From Vibrio parahaemolyticus (GTDB lineage: Bacteria; Pseudomonadota; Gammaproteobacteria; Enterobacterales; Vibrionaceae), in NCBI RefSeq assembly GCF_900460535.1, contig NZ_UHIL01000001.1:2728001-2792000 (forward strand): DNA of 64,000 bases. Direction: 5' to 3'. The notes under the pieces were generated by a model. The model did no database searches. It saw nothing but the letters and a program-made list of their open reading frames with translations, and had not been told where the DNA came from. Shown piece by piece: positions 26,659 through 36,318 of the stretch. The stretch's first letter is position 1, and each line of letters starts with the position of its first letter. The translations under genes were made by a program, and so were the position numbers.

Positions 26659-28698
26659 ATGCCTTCCCAGCAATTACAACATTGGTTTGCCACGCTAACC
26701 TCAAATAGCCCTTTCTTTTTTGCTATTCTTGATAAAAAACACAATTATCGAATGGTGAGTGACCGCTATTGTGATATTGCCGGCTTAAATCATGAAGAAA
26801 TCATCGGGTTAAACGATTGCCAGGTGCTAGGTGAGCAGTTTTATAAGAAGCTGGCACCTTACTACCAACGCGCATTCAAAGGCGTGCATGTCGAAGCTGA
26901 AATTACCTTAGATGAAACCGATTTAGAGACCAGCCTTCACTTTAGTTTGTCACCAGTGTATGAAGGTAACGAGGTACGTTTCGTGGTGTTTCACGCCGTC
27001 GACACCTCCGAAAAGCAAATACTTGTCCGCTCTCTGGAAGAAGCCGAAAACAAATTTGCCAAGCTGACCCAACTATTGCCCGATGGCCTGCTGCTGATTG
27101 AAGATGACACCATCATCTCAGCAAACCCTGCCTCGGCTCGTCTGCTTGGGCTTAACTCCCCTCACGAGCTACTCGGTGAAGAGCTCTCTCGCTTGTTCAT
27201 CGACGAAAACACCAAAAAAGTTTTCAGTCACCGACTCAGCACGCTTATTTCGGACAAACCGTTTGTTTGCCTGACTAGCGCGCGTTGCGGATTTGAGCGC
27301 AAAGTCCAATTGCATGCGGACTCGACGGCAATTCTAGGCAGTGAATCTCAAATTATTCTTATCCAAGATGCGGATGACACACCAAAACACTTGTCGTCGG
27401 CCTCCAGTGAAGATTCTCATATCGACTCTTTAACCAAACTGTATAACCGATTTGGTTTCACCAAGCGCCTAGAACAACTGATCAAAAGCCAAACACCGCT
27501 ATTGGTGTTTTACCTCGATATCGATAACTTTAAGAACATTAATGACTCGCTGGGTCATCACATCGGTGACAAAGTCATCCAAGAAGTTTCTGCACGTTTA
27601 AAACGACTGCTGCCAAACCAAGCGATTATCGGCCATCTTGGCGGTGATGAGTTCGGCATCATCCTTCCTGAGCCAGAAAACTCGCGCATGGCAGAAGTGT
27701 TATCAGATCGCATTATTTCTTTGATAAACCAACCTTTTGATCTGCACCACTTCAGTAAACGTCTTGCTTGCTCAATCGGTAGCGTCCGCTATCCGGAAGA
27801 TGGGCAGGATGCTCGTATCTTGCTACAAAACGCCGATACCGCGATGTACGAAGCCAAAGATCGCGGACGAAACCGTCTGATCAAATTCAATGACCAAATG
27901 AACAAAGAAGCGCGTATGCGTTTGTGGCTCGAAATCGAACTGCAAAAAGCCCTGCAGCAAAATGGTCTTGAAGTTTGGTATCAACCCAAAGTGAACGCCC
28001 GTGATTTCAGTATCAATGGCGCAGAGGCTTTAGTACGTTGGAAACATCCGGTTGAGGGCTACATTAGCCCAGGATCATTTATTCCTGTGGCGGAACGAGC
28101 AGGTTTGATTGAGCATCTGGGTCGCGTGGTGATGCGTGATGTATTCAACACCGTAAAACGCTGGAAACAACAAGGCATTTTGCCGGGTCGCGTCGCGATC
28201 AACTTGTCTCCAGAACAGTTTGGCAACCCTCAGTTGATCGACTTTATGGAGAAGCTGCTGCGCACAACCGAACTTGATCCAAGTTGCATCACGTTTGAGC
28301 TAACGGAAAGCGCGGTGATGAGTGACAGCGAACATACGCTGCAAATGCTGAATGCGATTAAAAAGTTGGGCTTTGCTTTGTCGATCGACGACTTTGGTAC
28401 TGGGTATTCCTCACTGTCGTATTTAGCTCGTTTCCCGATTGATGAACTAAAAATCGACCGTGCATTCATTAATGACATTGACGCCCTGCCAAAACAGGTG
28501 ACCGTCATCGAGAACATCATCAACTTGGGCAAATCTTTGGAACTAACGGTCGTTGCAGAAGGCGTAGAAACGCATCAGCAAGCTACTTTACTTTCCAACC
28601 TTCAATGTAACTCGATTCAAGGTTTTCATTTCTACCGACCTCAACCAAAACATGAAATCGAAGAGTTGTTTGTGCAAAACCGCCGCCACAAAAACTGA
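26659..28698 (+). CDS. rocS: PAS-PAS-GGDEF-EAL c-di-GMP enzyme, RocS-like
   Basis: This cytoplasmic protein of about 679 residues has two N-terminal PAS-like domains (roughly 5-125 and 130-240), a GGDEF domain with intact GGDEF (328-332) and an EAL domain with EALVRW (456-461), NLSPEQF, ELTES, DDFGTGYSSL, LKIDRAF and VVAEGVET. Both catalytic sites look complete, so it could make or degrade c-di-GMP; in such hybrids the EAL activity often dominates. Position next to ubiU matches V. cholerae rocS (VC0653, recalled), a regulator of biofilm and rugosity. An in-frame TTG at 26638 is an alternative start; neither has a strong ribosome site. There are no TM helices. Confidence 0.85.
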   Translation: MPSQQLQHWFATLTSNSPFFFAILDKKHNYRMVSDRYCDIAGLNHEEIIGLNDCQVLGEQFYKKLAPYYQRAFKGVHVEAEITLDETDLETSLHFSLSPVYEGNEVRFVVFHAVDTSEKQILVRSLEEAENKFAKLTQLLPDGLLLIEDDTIISANPASARLLGLNSPHELLGEELSRLFIDENTKKVFSHRLSTLISDKPFVCLTSARCGFERKVQLHADSTAILGSESQIILIQDADDTPKHLSSASSEDSHIDSLTKLYNRFGFTKRLEQLIKSQTPLLVFYLDIDNFKNINDSLGHHIGDKVIQEVSARLKRLLPNQAIIGHLGGDEFGIILPEPENSRMAEVLSDRIISLINQPFDLHHFSKRLACSIGSVRYPEDGQDARILLQNADTAMYEAKDRGRNRLIKFNDQMNKEARMRLWLEIELQKALQQNGLEVWYQPKVNARDFSINGAEALVRWKHPVEGYISPGSFIPVAERAGLIEHLGRVVMRDVFNTVKRWKQQGILPGRVAINLSPEQFGNPQLIDFMEKLLRTTELDPSCITFELTESAVMSDSEHTLQMLNAIKKLGFALSIDDFGTGYSSLSYLARFPIDELKIDRAFINDIDALPKQVTVIENIINLGKSLELTVVAEGVETHQQATLLSNLQCNSIQGFHFYRPQPKHEIEELFVQNRRHKN

Positions 28699-28723
28699 TC
28701 CCCCTACTTCGCCAAATCAAACC

Positions 28724-28748
28724 TTTACCCCTACTCTCAAGGGGTAAA
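28724..28748 (+). terminator. Possible terminator hairpin after rocS-like gene
   Basis: The stem TTTACCCCT / AGGGGTAAA (28724-28732 with 28740-28748) is 26 bases past the stop codon but lacks a clean U-tract. It may be a weak terminator before ubiU. Confidence 0.4.
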
Positions 28749-28847
28749 TATTGAGTTTATTGAGCTAAACCTAACTTAGGTCAAATTAGCTATTCATAAT
28801 TCTTCATAAAATGCGGGCACCTTTTCCTTCTCTATGATTGTGAGCAT

Positions 28848-29861
28848 ATGGAACTCTTGTGTCCTGCGGGTAACCTGCCTGCGCTAAAAACCGCGATTGA
28901 TTGCGGTGCAGATGCCGTGTACATCGGCTTCAAAGACGATACCAACGCGCGTCACTTTGCTGGTTTGAACTTCAACGGTAAAAAGCTAGAAAAGGCCGTG
29001 CAATATGTGCATGACCACAACAAAAAGATCCACGTTGCACTCAATACCTTTGCTCATCCAAACGGTTTTGAACGCTGGACAAACGCCGTCGATAACGCAG
29101 CGGCATTGGGCGTAGATGCACTGATTGTCGCTGACATTGCTGTTCTTGAGTACGCTGCTCGCAAATACCCTGAGCTTGAGCTGCACCTTTCCGTGCAAGC
29201 TTCTGCTACCAACGTAGCTGCGATTGACTTCTACAAGCAAAACTTCAACGTTAAACGTGTGGTATTGCCTCGCGTGTTGTCCATTCATCAGGTGAAACAA
29301 CTGTCGCGCAACATCACCAGTGATGTCGAGCTGGAAGTATTTGCGTTTGGCAGTCTGTGCATCATGTCTGAAGGTCGTTGTTACTTGTCGTCTTACATGA
29401 CGGGTGAATCACCAAATACGGTCGGAGCCTGCTCTCCAGCGAAATACGTGCGCTGGCAAGAAACTGAACAAGGCTTGGAGTCTCGATTAAACAACATTTT
29501 GATCGACCGTTACTGCGCGGGTGAAAACGCAGGCTATCCAACGCTTTGTAAAGGCCGCTTTGAAGCTGAAATTGAAGGCGAGAAAAAACGTTACCACGCG
29601 CTGGAAGAACCAACCAGTTTAAATACTCTCTCTATGCTTCCTGAACTGTTTGCAGCAAACGTAGCGTCGGTAAAAATTGAAGGCCGTCAACGCAGCCCTG
29701 CCTATGTAGAGCAAGTTACTCGCACTTGGCGCGCAGCAATTGATCGTTACCAAGCAAACCCAGAAGCTTACCAAGTCGAAGCAGCTTGGGATGCCGCCCT
29801 GGCGAACGTTTCTGAAGGTACGCAAACCACGCTGGGTGCATACCACCGTAAATGGCAGTAG
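28848..29861 (+). CDS. ubiU: Ubiquinone biosynthesis protein UbiU (U32 family)
   Basis: UbiU is a peptidase-U32-family Fe-S protein that with UbiV hydroxylates ubiquinone precursors without O2. The 337-residue protein begins MELLCPAGNLPALKTAIDCG and carries the conserved cysteines expected to hold a 4Fe-4S cluster, seen in SLCIMSEGRCYLSS, GACSPAKYV and YPTLCKGRFE. It is followed immediately by ubiV. Here the pair is separated from ubiT by the rocS-like gene. The ATG is preceded by a weak ribosome site. Confidence 0.94.
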   Translation: MELLCPAGNLPALKTAIDCGADAVYIGFKDDTNARHFAGLNFNGKKLEKAVQYVHDHNKKIHVALNTFAHPNGFERWTNAVDNAAALGVDALIVADIAVLEYAARKYPELELHLSVQASATNVAAIDFYKQNFNVKRVVLPRVLSIHQVKQLSRNITSDVELEVFAFGSLCIMSEGRCYLSSYMTGESPNTVGACSPAKYVRWQETEQGLESRLNNILIDRYCAGENAGYPTLCKGRFEAEIEGEKKRYHALEEPTSLNTLSMLPELFAANVASVKIEGRQRSPAYVEQVTRTWRAAIDRYQANPEAYQVEAAWDAALANVSEGTQTTLGAYHRKWQ

Positions 29862-29869
29862 AGGTTAAG

Positions 29870-30760
29870 ATGGAAAATTCAATGAAATACGCACTTGGCC
29901 CACTGCTGTACTTCTGGCCAAAACAAGATATCGAAGCATTTTACTTACAAGCGAAAGAAAGCTCGGCAGACATTATCTACTTGGGTGAAACCGTTTGTTC
30001 AAAACGTCGCGAGATGAAACCTGCTCATTGGTTCGATATTGCCAAAGACCTATCGGCATCCGGTAAGCAAGTGGTGCTTTCCACCATGGCATTGTTGGAA
30101 GCACCAAGCGAAGTCAATATCATGAAGAAGTATATCGATAATGGTGACTTTGCGATTGAAGCAAATGACGTGTCCGCAGTTCAACTGGCGTCTGAACACA
30201 AAGTCCCATTTGTCGTTGGCCCAGCAATTAACACTTACAACGCACACACCTTGAACCTGTTTTTAAAACAAGGGATGACTCGTTGGTGTATGCCGGTTGA
30301 GCTATCTCGTGAATGGCTAAGCGATACTCTGACACAATGTGAAGACTTAGGGATTCGTAACAAATTCGAAGTCGAAGTCTTTAGCCACGGCTATTTGCCA
30401 TTAGCCTACTCGGCTCGCTGCTTCACGGCGCGTGCAGAAAATAAAGCGAAGGATGATTGCGAAACTTGCTGCATCAAATACCCAACCGGTATCCAAGTAA
30501 GCAGCCAAGAGGGACAAGAAGTCTTCAACTTAAATGGCATCCAAACGCAATCGGGCTACTGTTACAACCTGATCAACGATCTGCCAAGCATGCAAGGACT
30601 CGTTGATGTCGTTCGCTTGAGTCCATTAGGCGTAAGTACCTTCTCAGAATTGGATCGCTTCCGTTCTAACGAGCAAGGCTCAGACCCAGACAAACTATCA
30701 AGCCGCCAATGCAACGGTTACTGGCATCAATTGGCTGGCTTAGAAGTGAAGAACATTTAA
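29870..30760 (+). CDS. ubiV: Ubiquinone biosynthesis protein UbiV (U32 family)
   Basis: UbiV is the partner of UbiU and also binds a 4Fe-4S cluster. Cysteines are visible in GETVCSKRREM and in the cluster CFTARAENKAKDDCETCC. I start it at 29870 (296 residues) because AGAGG lies 5-6 bases upstream; an in-frame ATG at 29852 would overlap the ubiU stop and has no ribosome site, and an ATG at 29882 is closer to the E. coli start. It lies 8 bases after ubiU, so the two are one operon. A bidirectional terminator follows. Confidence 0.93.
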   Translation: MENSMKYALGPLLYFWPKQDIEAFYLQAKESSADIIYLGETVCSKRREMKPAHWFDIAKDLSASGKQVVLSTMALLEAPSEVNIMKKYIDNGDFAIEANDVSAVQLASEHKVPFVVGPAINTYNAHTLNLFLKQGMTRWCMPVELSREWLSDTLTQCEDLGIRNKFEVEVFSHGYLPLAYSARCFTARAENKAKDDCETCCIKYPTGIQVSSQEGQEVFNLNGIQTQSGYCYNLINDLPSMQGLVDVVRLSPLGVSTFSELDRFRSNEQGSDPDKLSSRQCNGYWHQLAGLEVKNI

Positions 30761-30775
30761 CTCTTCCGACAAAGT

Positions 30776-30802
30776 AAAAAGCGAGGCACTAGCCTCGCTT
30801 TT
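30776..30802. terminator. Bidirectional terminator between ubiV and MATE gene
   Basis: The stem GCGAGGC / GCCTCGC (30781-30787 with 30792-30798) is flanked by A5 and T4 and sits between convergent genes. Confidence 0.88.
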
Positions 30803-30813
30803 CTGCTACCAAC

Positions 30814-32160
30814 TTAAGACGCTTGGATGCTCGGTTCTACTGGGCTATCCACCATCAACTTTTTGATATCACGCCAAAGCATACTCATCACAACCAGACT
30901 TAACGCAATGTTGGATAGCGGGAATGCAATCCAAATGCCTGTCACACCCAACAGTTTTGGCATGATGAACAAGAACGGCAGTTGGATAAGCATATTGCCC
31001 ACCGTCACAAACATCGCCTTACTGCCTTTGTTGACCGATTGATAGTAAGCCCCTGCTACCACTAAGAAACCATCCAGAAACAGTGCGAACATGTGGAGAC
31101 GAATTCCCACCACAGCACTTTCGATAAGCTGCTGATCCGCGTCATTAAAGACGGATACGAGCTGGTACGGGAAAAGGTTCATCAATACCACGAACACAAC
31201 ACCACCTAAAACCGATGTCCCCATAGCAATTTGTAGCAACTTACGAATGTTATCTTGATTTCGTGCGCCATGGTTGTAGCTCACCAAAGGCTGCATACCA
31301 TTGGCAATGCCTTCCGCCACGAGATAATAGACCGTCACGATATAGCCTAAAATGGCGTAAGCGCCGATCAAAAGCGGGCTGCCGTATTGTGCGAATAACG
31401 CGTTGTGCAGAGCTACCATCGTTGAGCCATAAGCGTACATAAAAAAGCTGGATGTCCCGATAAGCACAATTTTAGGAATAGCATCCAATTGCAATTTCAA
31501 CTCTCTAAATGTCAGACGTAACTTCGCTTTAGAAGAGAAGAAGTAGCCCACACCTAGCACGGTGACAACCATCTGTGCCAATGCGGTCGCAATAGCCGCT
31601 CCTGTTAGCTCCCAGTTCATCCAAGCAATGAAAACATAGTCCAACACAATGTTAATGATTGCACCTATCACCATCAAAATTGTGGCTAAGTTAGGGCTGT
31701 TGTCGTTACGTAGCAAAAATGGAACCGCAATAGAACCAAGTGAAAAAATACACGCGACGATTAATATCTGGAGATATTGCAAGCCTAACTCGTACACTCG
31801 TCCCTGAGCGCCTTGCCAACGAATAAAGTCATCAGCAAAGAAAAACAGAATCGTTGCGACAATAGGCATCAAGGCCAACAAAAATAGCAAGCCTGTGGTT
31901 AAGACCCGTTTCGCACCTTGTTGATCTTGCTCTCCTTGCTTGATGGAAGTCAGGGCTCCCGTTCCCACACCAACCATCATCCCTATTCCCAGAATGCTAC
32001 CAATCACTGGCCAAGCGACATTGATGCCCGCCAATCCGTCAGCGCCGACGTAACGGCCAATAAAAATACCGTCGACGACTTGGTACAGCCCATTGACCAA
32101 CATGGCTGCGACAGTTGGAATGGTATATTTCCAAAACTGTTTATAAATGGAGTTTTGCAT
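30814..32160 (-). CDS. MATE-family multidrug/cation antiporter
   Basis: This 448-residue polytopic inner-membrane protein has about 12 hydrophobic helices. The N-terminal IPTVAAMLVNGLYQVVDGIFIGRYVGADGLAGINVAWP is typical of the MATE superfamily, and the second half repeats the fold. It exports drugs or other organic compounds using Na+ or H+; the substrate is not predictable. The ATG at 32160 has GGTGAG upstream; a TTG at 32172 is less likely. It lies 57 bases after a marR gene, with a palindromic operator immediately upstream of its start, so expression is probably repressed by that MarR protein. Confidence 0.92.
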   Translation of the reverse strand: MQNSIYKQFWKYTIPTVAAMLVNGLYQVVDGIFIGRYVGADGLAGINVAWPVIGSILGIGMMVGVGTGALTSIKQGEQDQQGAKRVLTTGLLFLLALMPIVATILFFFADDFIRWQGAQGRVYELGLQYLQILIVACIFSLGSIAVPFLLRNDNSPNLATILMVIGAIINIVLDYVFIAWMNWELTGAAIATALAQMVVTVLGVGYFFSSKAKLRLTFRELKLQLDAIPKIVLIGTSSFFMYAYGSTMVALHNALFAQYGSPLLIGAYAILGYIVTVYYLVAEGIANGMQPLVSYNHGARNQDNIRKLLQIAMGTSVLGGVVFVVLMNLFPYQLVSVFNDADQQLIESAVVGIRLHMFALFLDGFLVVAGAYYQSVNKGSKAMFVTVGNMLIQLPFLFIMPKLLGVTGIWIAFPLSNIALSLVVMSMLWRDIKKLMVDSPVEPSIQAS

Positions 32161-32172
32161 GATTCTCACCAA

Positions 32173-32191
32173 TAGTTAGCAAAGCTAACTA
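32173..32191. promoter_or_regulatory. MarR operator copy 2, between marR and MATE gene
   Basis: A perfect palindrome, TAGTTAGC-AAA-GCTAACTA, lies 12 bases upstream of the MATE ATG. The same 8-base arms occur upstream of marR (32646-32664), which strongly suggests one repressor binds both. Confidence 0.75.
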
Positions 32192-32217
32192 AATAGTTAA
32201 ATAAATGAATTTTTGAG

Positions 32218-32631
32218 TTAATTTCCAAGCGCTTTATTGAGTAGCGACTGCAATTGTTTGGCTTCTTGTTCGTTTAGCTTTAGCATCATTTGATCCGAAA
32301 TATCCTTATAAACAATTTGTTCTAAAGACATTTTTTCAGCGACCTCTTCCGTCAATAAGACACGCTTTGCGCGAGCATCTTCATTGCAAGCAATACGCTT
32401 CACTAACCCTTTCTTTTCTAAACGCACCACCATATTGGAGGCCGAAGGTTTGGTTACCTGTAACTCGTCGGCAAGATCAGTAATACGAACGCCTTCAGGA
32501 AACACCTGAATTACGCGTAAGTAATCAAATTCGTTAAAGCTAAGATGAGACAATGGATCTTCTTTAGCGTAAACACGCCAAGCTTTGGCGCAAAAACGCT
32601 CCAAATCGATCAAACTCTCTTCTAAAGCCAT
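32218..32631 (-). CDS. MarR-family transcriptional regulator
   Basis: This 137-residue winged-helix repressor has its recognition helix in ELQVTKPSASNMVVRLEKKGLV and its wing in CNEDARAKRVLLTE, the classic MarR pattern, with flanking dimerisation helices. It is probably the repressor of its own gene and of the following MATE transporter: identical palindromes lie 15 bases upstream of its ATG and between the two genes. The inducer is unknown. The ATG at 32631 has a poor but acceptable purine tract upstream. Confidence 0.92.
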   Translation of the reverse strand: MALEESLIDLERFCAKAWRVYAKEDPLSHLSFNEFDYLRVIQVFPEGVRITDLADELQVTKPSASNMVVRLEKKGLVKRIACNEDARAKRVLLTEEVAEKMSLEQIVYKDISDQMMLKLNEQEAKQLQSLLNKALGN

Positions 32632-32645
32632 AAAGATTTACCAAT

Positions 32646-32664
32646 TAGTTAGCAAGGCTAACTA
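32646..32664. promoter_or_regulatory. MarR operator copy 1, upstream of marR
   Basis: The palindrome TAGTTAGC-AAG-GCTAACTA is nearly identical to the copy at 32173-32191. It lies 15 bases upstream of the marR start, fitting autorepression. Confidence 0.75.
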
Positions 32665-32696
32665 TTCTAAAGCGAGTTATCTCAATCATCAAGCGT

Positions 32697-32722
32697 AAAA
32701 AAGCCGCTTATGGAAGCGGCTT
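32697..32722 (-). terminator. Terminator of nlpI
   Basis: The 9-bp stem AAGCCGCTT / AAGCGGCTT (32701-32709 with 32714-32722) is followed on the minus strand by TTTTTT. It ends 6 bases past the nlpI stop codon. Confidence 0.88.
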
Positions 32723-32727
32723 TATTA

Positions 32728-33648
32728 TTATTGTTGTTCTTGTTGCTCGGCGGCTTTTAGCTTGGCCAACCTATCTTGCTGAAGTTGGTCATAAATTTGT
32801 GCTAACTCCAAGAAAGAGTAACGATGCTCAACGTACTCGTACACATTCAACGAAATGGCGAGCTTATACAACGAAATCGCGCTGGCGATGTCACCTTCCA
32901 ATTGATGACGTTTACCGAGATAAAAATAGGTTTCCGTCAATCGCTGAGCAAGGCGATAGTTTTCTCGCGTCCCATCCATAATCGCAGCAAGAGCCGCTTC
33001 ATCAGAAACATCGCGTAGCATAAGAGCGACTAACACCCAACCCCATTCTTCACTGCGATCTTGTTGGTAACGCTGCTGAAGGTTTGCTTTTGCTTGCTCA
33101 GGGTTTTGATCCGCTTCAATGATGTATAACCACAATGCGCGAAATGGATCGCTTGGCATCTCTTGATAATGCTTGGTCATATCTTCCAAGGCCAAATCAA
33201 TACGACCGCCGTAGTATAGCGCTATCGCCCGATTACGCTCTGCGTAAGAGTTATCTGGTGCAAGTTCGAGTGTTGAATCAAATGCTTCGTATGCCGCATC
33301 AAACTCTCCAACCTGAGTAAAGTAAACGCCGAGAAGATTAAATATATCTGGCTGAGCTGGGTTCAACTGCAATGATTGGTTGAAATCCAAACGAGCAAGG
33401 TCACGCAAGCCAACACTGTCGTAGTAATTACCACGTTCATAGTGCATTTTGGCACGCACTTCATCGCTGAGATCAGGGCGCTGCAGTAGTTGTGATAAAC
33501 GCGCAATTTGAACTTCTTGTTGAACGCTCGGTTGTAAAGGCACAGCCATTGGTGGGTAAAGCCACTTCAGAGCTGAATGCTGAGAAGTATTTGCACAACC
33601 GGTCAGCGCGATAGCAACACATAAACTTGCGGTTTGAAACCATTTCAC
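32728..33648 (-). CDS. nlpI: Lipoprotein NlpI (TPR adaptor)
   Basis: NlpI is an outer-membrane lipoprotein with tetratricopeptide repeats that acts as an adaptor for peptidoglycan hydrolases and the Prc protease. The 306-residue protein has a lipoprotein signal ending in the lipobox LTGC (Cys18), then TPR units, for example around YERGNYYDSVGLRDLARLDF and LLGVYFTQVGEFDAAYEAF, and a Gln-rich C-terminus. It follows pnp on the same strand, as in E. coli, but has its own terminator and 180 bases of upstream sequence. Confidence 0.94.
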   Translation of the reverse strand: MKWFQTASLCVAIALTGCANTSQHSALKWLYPPMAVPLQPSVQQEVQIARLSQLLQRPDLSDEVRAKMHYERGNYYDSVGLRDLARLDFNQSLQLNPAQPDIFNLLGVYFTQVGEFDAAYEAFDSTLELAPDNSYAERNRAIALYYGGRIDLALEDMTKHYQEMPSDPFRALWLYIIEADQNPEQAKANLQQRYQQDRSEEWGWVLVALMLRDVSDEAALAAIMDGTRENYRLAQRLTETYFYLGKRHQLEGDIASAISLYKLAISLNVYEYVEHRYSFLELAQIYDQLQQDRLAKLKAAEQQEQQ

Positions 33649-33744
33649 TAATTGATACTCCTGTTTGGACCGCCTTGGGTCTGTTTCCTTAATGCACTAT
33701 AGGATAAATAACCTCATTTGAGGTCAAACTCCTCGAAACAGGCC

Positions 33745-33774
33745 AAAAAAAAGGGAGCGAAAATGCTCCCCTTT
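33745..33774 (-). terminator. Terminator of pnp
   Basis: On the minus strand AAGGGGAGC-ATTTTC-GCTCCCTT is followed by a run of T. It lies about 55 bases past the pnp stop codon. Confidence 0.88.
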
Positions 33775-33828
33775 ATAGCATGCTTTCAGGCTCTTAAGCT
33801 AATAAAAGACCGAAAGGCGAGTTTCAGA

Positions 33829-35964
33829 TTACTCTTCTTTCGCTGCTGGTGCTTCTGCCGCTGCTTCTTCAGCAGGCTTCTCTACCGCTTCTTTCATGCT
33901 TAGACGTACACGGCCTTGACGGTCGATTTCAAGAACTTTAACTTGAACTTCTTGACCTTCAGTTAGGTAGTCAGACACTTTCTCAACGCGTTTTTCAGCG
34001 ATTTGAGAAATGTGTACTAGACCATCTTTACCTGGTAGAACCGTTACAAACGCACCAAAGTCAGCTAGACGAGCCACTTTACCAGTGTAGATACGGCCTA
34101 CTTCAACTTCAGCAGTGATCTCTTCGATACGGCGGATAGCTTCTTTCGCTGCAGCACCTTCAGTTGCTGCAATCTTGATTGTACCGTCGTCTTCGATTTC
34201 GATAGTTGTACCAGTCTCTTCAGTTAGAGCACGGATAACTGCACCACCTTTACCGATAACATCTTTGATCTTCTCTGCGCTGATCTTCATTGTGTGGATA
34301 CGCGGAGCGAACTCAGAGATATCGTCACGAGCACCAGCAAGCGCTTCATCCATTACAGATAGGATGTGCTTACGTGCGCCTTGTGCTTGGTTAAGCGCAA
34401 TTTGCATGATCTCTTTAGTGATACCTTCGATCTTGATGTCCATTTGAAGTGCAGTAACACCGGTGCTAGTACCTGCTACTTTAAAGTCCATGTCACCTAG
34501 GTGGTCTTCGTCGCCAAGGATGTCAGAAAGAACAACAAAGTCATCGCCTTCTTTCACAAGACCCATCGCGATACCCGCAACAGATGCTTTGATTGGCACA
34601 CCAGCATCCATAAGTGCTAGAGATGTACCACATACAGACGCCATTGAAGATGAACCGTTAGATTCCGTGATTTCTGATACAACGCGAACTGTGTATGGGA
34701 ACTCGTCAACAGATGGCATTACAGCTGCGATACCACGCTTAGCCAGTTTACCGTGGCCGATTTCACGACGCTTAGGAGAACCTACGAAACCAGTCTCACC
34801 CACACAGTATGGAGGGAAGTTGTAGTGTAGTAGGAAGTGATCTTTACGCTCACCAGTTAGCTCATCGATGATTTGTGCATCACGTTGAGTACCTAGAGTA
34901 GCTGTCACTAGAGCCTGAGTTTCACCACGAGTGAATAGCGCAGAGCCGTGTGTACGTGGAAGAACACCAGTGCGTACGTCTAGCGCACGAACCATGTCTT
35001 TCTCACGACCATCGATACGAGGGTTACCCGCGATGATGCTACGACGTACAACAGTCTTCTCTAGATCGTGGAAGATTGTGTGGATTTCTTTAGTATCCGC
35101 TTCAGGATCTTGAGCAAGCAGTGCTTCGTTTACTTCTGCTGCAATCTCATGGATGCGGTCGTAACGAGCCATTTTCTCAGTGATTTGGTAAGCCTCAACA
35201 AGCTTAGCTTCAGCAAGTTCAGCAATCTTAGTCTTAAGTGCTGTATTTTCTTCTGGAGCAACCCAATCCCAAGCTGGAGTAGCAACTTCAGCTTTGAACT
35301 CGTTGATAGCATTGATTACAACTTGTTGTTGATCGTGACCGAACACAACTGCTGCTAGCATTTCTTCTTCAGTTAGGTTGTCAGCTTCTGACTCAACCAT
35401 TAGTACCGCAGACTCTGTACCTGCAACCACTAGATCTAGACGCGATGCGTTTAGCTCAGTTTGGCTAGGGTTAAGAACTAGCTGACCATCGATGTGACCA
35501 ACACGTGCTGCACCGATAGGACCATTGAATGGAATACCAGAGATAGCAAGAGCCGCAGATGTACCAATCATTGTTGGGATATCTGGTTGAACGTCTGGGT
35601 TTACAGATACAACCGTTGCAATAACTTGCACTTCATTTTTGAACGCGTCCGGGAATAGTGGACGGATTGGACGGTCGATTAGACGAGCTGTTAGCGTTTC
35701 GCCTTCAGATGGACGACCTTCACGTTTGAAGAAGCCTCCTGGGATTTTACCTGCAGCGTAAGTACGCTCTTGGTAGTTTACAGTTAGTGGGAAGAAATCT
35801 TGACCCGCTACTGCTTCTTTTTTACCAACAACTGAAACGAATACTGCTGTATCGTCCATTGTAACCATAACTGCTGCTGTAGCTTGACGTGCGATAACGC
35901 CAGTTTCTAGAGTAACCGTGTGGTTACCGTACTGGAACGTTTTAACAACTGGTTTTTCGAACAT
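33829..35964 (-). CDS. pnp: Polynucleotide phosphorylase
   Basis: PNPase is a 3'-5' phosphorolytic exoribonuclease and a core part of the RNA degradosome. The 711-residue protein has two RNase PH domains (about 5-230 and 310-540), the second containing catalytic motifs ([11 protein letters not shown] and [13 protein letters not shown] with metal-binding Asp), then a KH domain (about 555-615) and an S1 domain (about 622-690), with an acidic Ala/Glu-rich tail. It follows rpsO on the minus strand, as in E. coli, and the 354-base gap contains a foldable leader likely used in RNase III-dependent autoregulation. Confidence 0.97.
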   Translation of the reverse strand: MFEKPVVKTFQYGNHTVTLETGVIARQATAAVMVTMDDTAVFVSVVGKKEAVAGQDFFPLTVNYQERTYAAGKIPGGFFKREGRPSEGETLTARLIDRPIRPLFPDAFKNEVQVIATVVSVNPDVQPDIPTMIGTSAALAISGIPFNGPIGAARVGHIDGQLVLNPSQTELNASRLDLVVAGTESAVLMVESEADNLTEEEMLAAVVFGHDQQQVVINAINEFKAEVATPAWDWVAPEENTALKTKIAELAEAKLVEAYQITEKMARYDRIHEIAAEVNEALLAQDPEADTKEIHTIFHDLEKTVVRRSIIAGNPRIDGREKDMVRALDVRTGVLPRTHGSALFTRGETQALVTATLGTQRDAQIIDELTGERKDHFLLHYNFPPYCVGETGFVGSPKRREIGHGKLAKRGIAAVMPSVDEFPYTVRVVSEITESNGSSSMASVCGTSLALMDAGVPIKASVAGIAMGLVKEGDDFVVLSDILGDEDHLGDMDFKVAGTSTGVTALQMDIKIEGITKEIMQIALNQAQGARKHILSVMDEALAGARDDISEFAPRIHTMKISAEKIKDVIGKGGAVIRALTEETGTTIEIEDDGTIKIAATEGAAAKEAIRRIEEITAEVEVGRIYTGKVARLADFGAFVTVLPGKDGLVHISQIAEKRVEKVSDYLTEGQEVQVKVLEIDRQGRVRLSMKEAVEKPAEEAAAEAPAAKEE

Positions 35965-36318
35965 TGTTATTCCTTGTTTCTAAGCGCACCGATAAATAGC
36001 CGCTTAGGTGTGTTAATAAACACTCAAGGCATTACGAATCGCGACTAGTGAAAAGAAACTTACCTAAATTTCTTTTTAATAGCCGCGACCTTTTGGTCGA
36101 CGAGGTTGACTGTAATGCTATGAGTTTAATAAAAATCTAATATACCAGACTAAACAGCGACTAATCACTCATCTAGAACGGTATCAAAAGATTAAGCCGC
36201 CAGTATTATAACGGCTTAAGGATGATTTGGCTAAGCTATAGCAGTCAAAAAATAAATTAGGGGCAACAAAAAAGGGGCTAAAAGCCCCTTTTTTGACAAA
36301 CTGCTATGCAGTCGCTTA
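35965..36318 (-). promoter_or_regulatory. rpsO-pnp intergenic region and pnp leader
   Basis: These 354 bases hold the rpsO terminator (36268-36294) and then a leader with several complementary blocks: GCATTAC / GTAATGC (36029-36035 with 36112-36118) enclosing AAAAGAAA / TTTCTTTT and a CGACC / GGTCG hairpin. In E. coli the pnp leader forms a long duplex cut by RNase III and then degraded by PNPase; the same logic is inferred here. Confidence 0.5.
36268..36294 (-). terminator. Terminator of rpsO
   Basis: AAAAAAGGGGCT-AAA-AGCCCCTTTTTT is a near-perfect intrinsic terminator about 25 bases past the rpsO stop codon. Confidence 0.9.
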
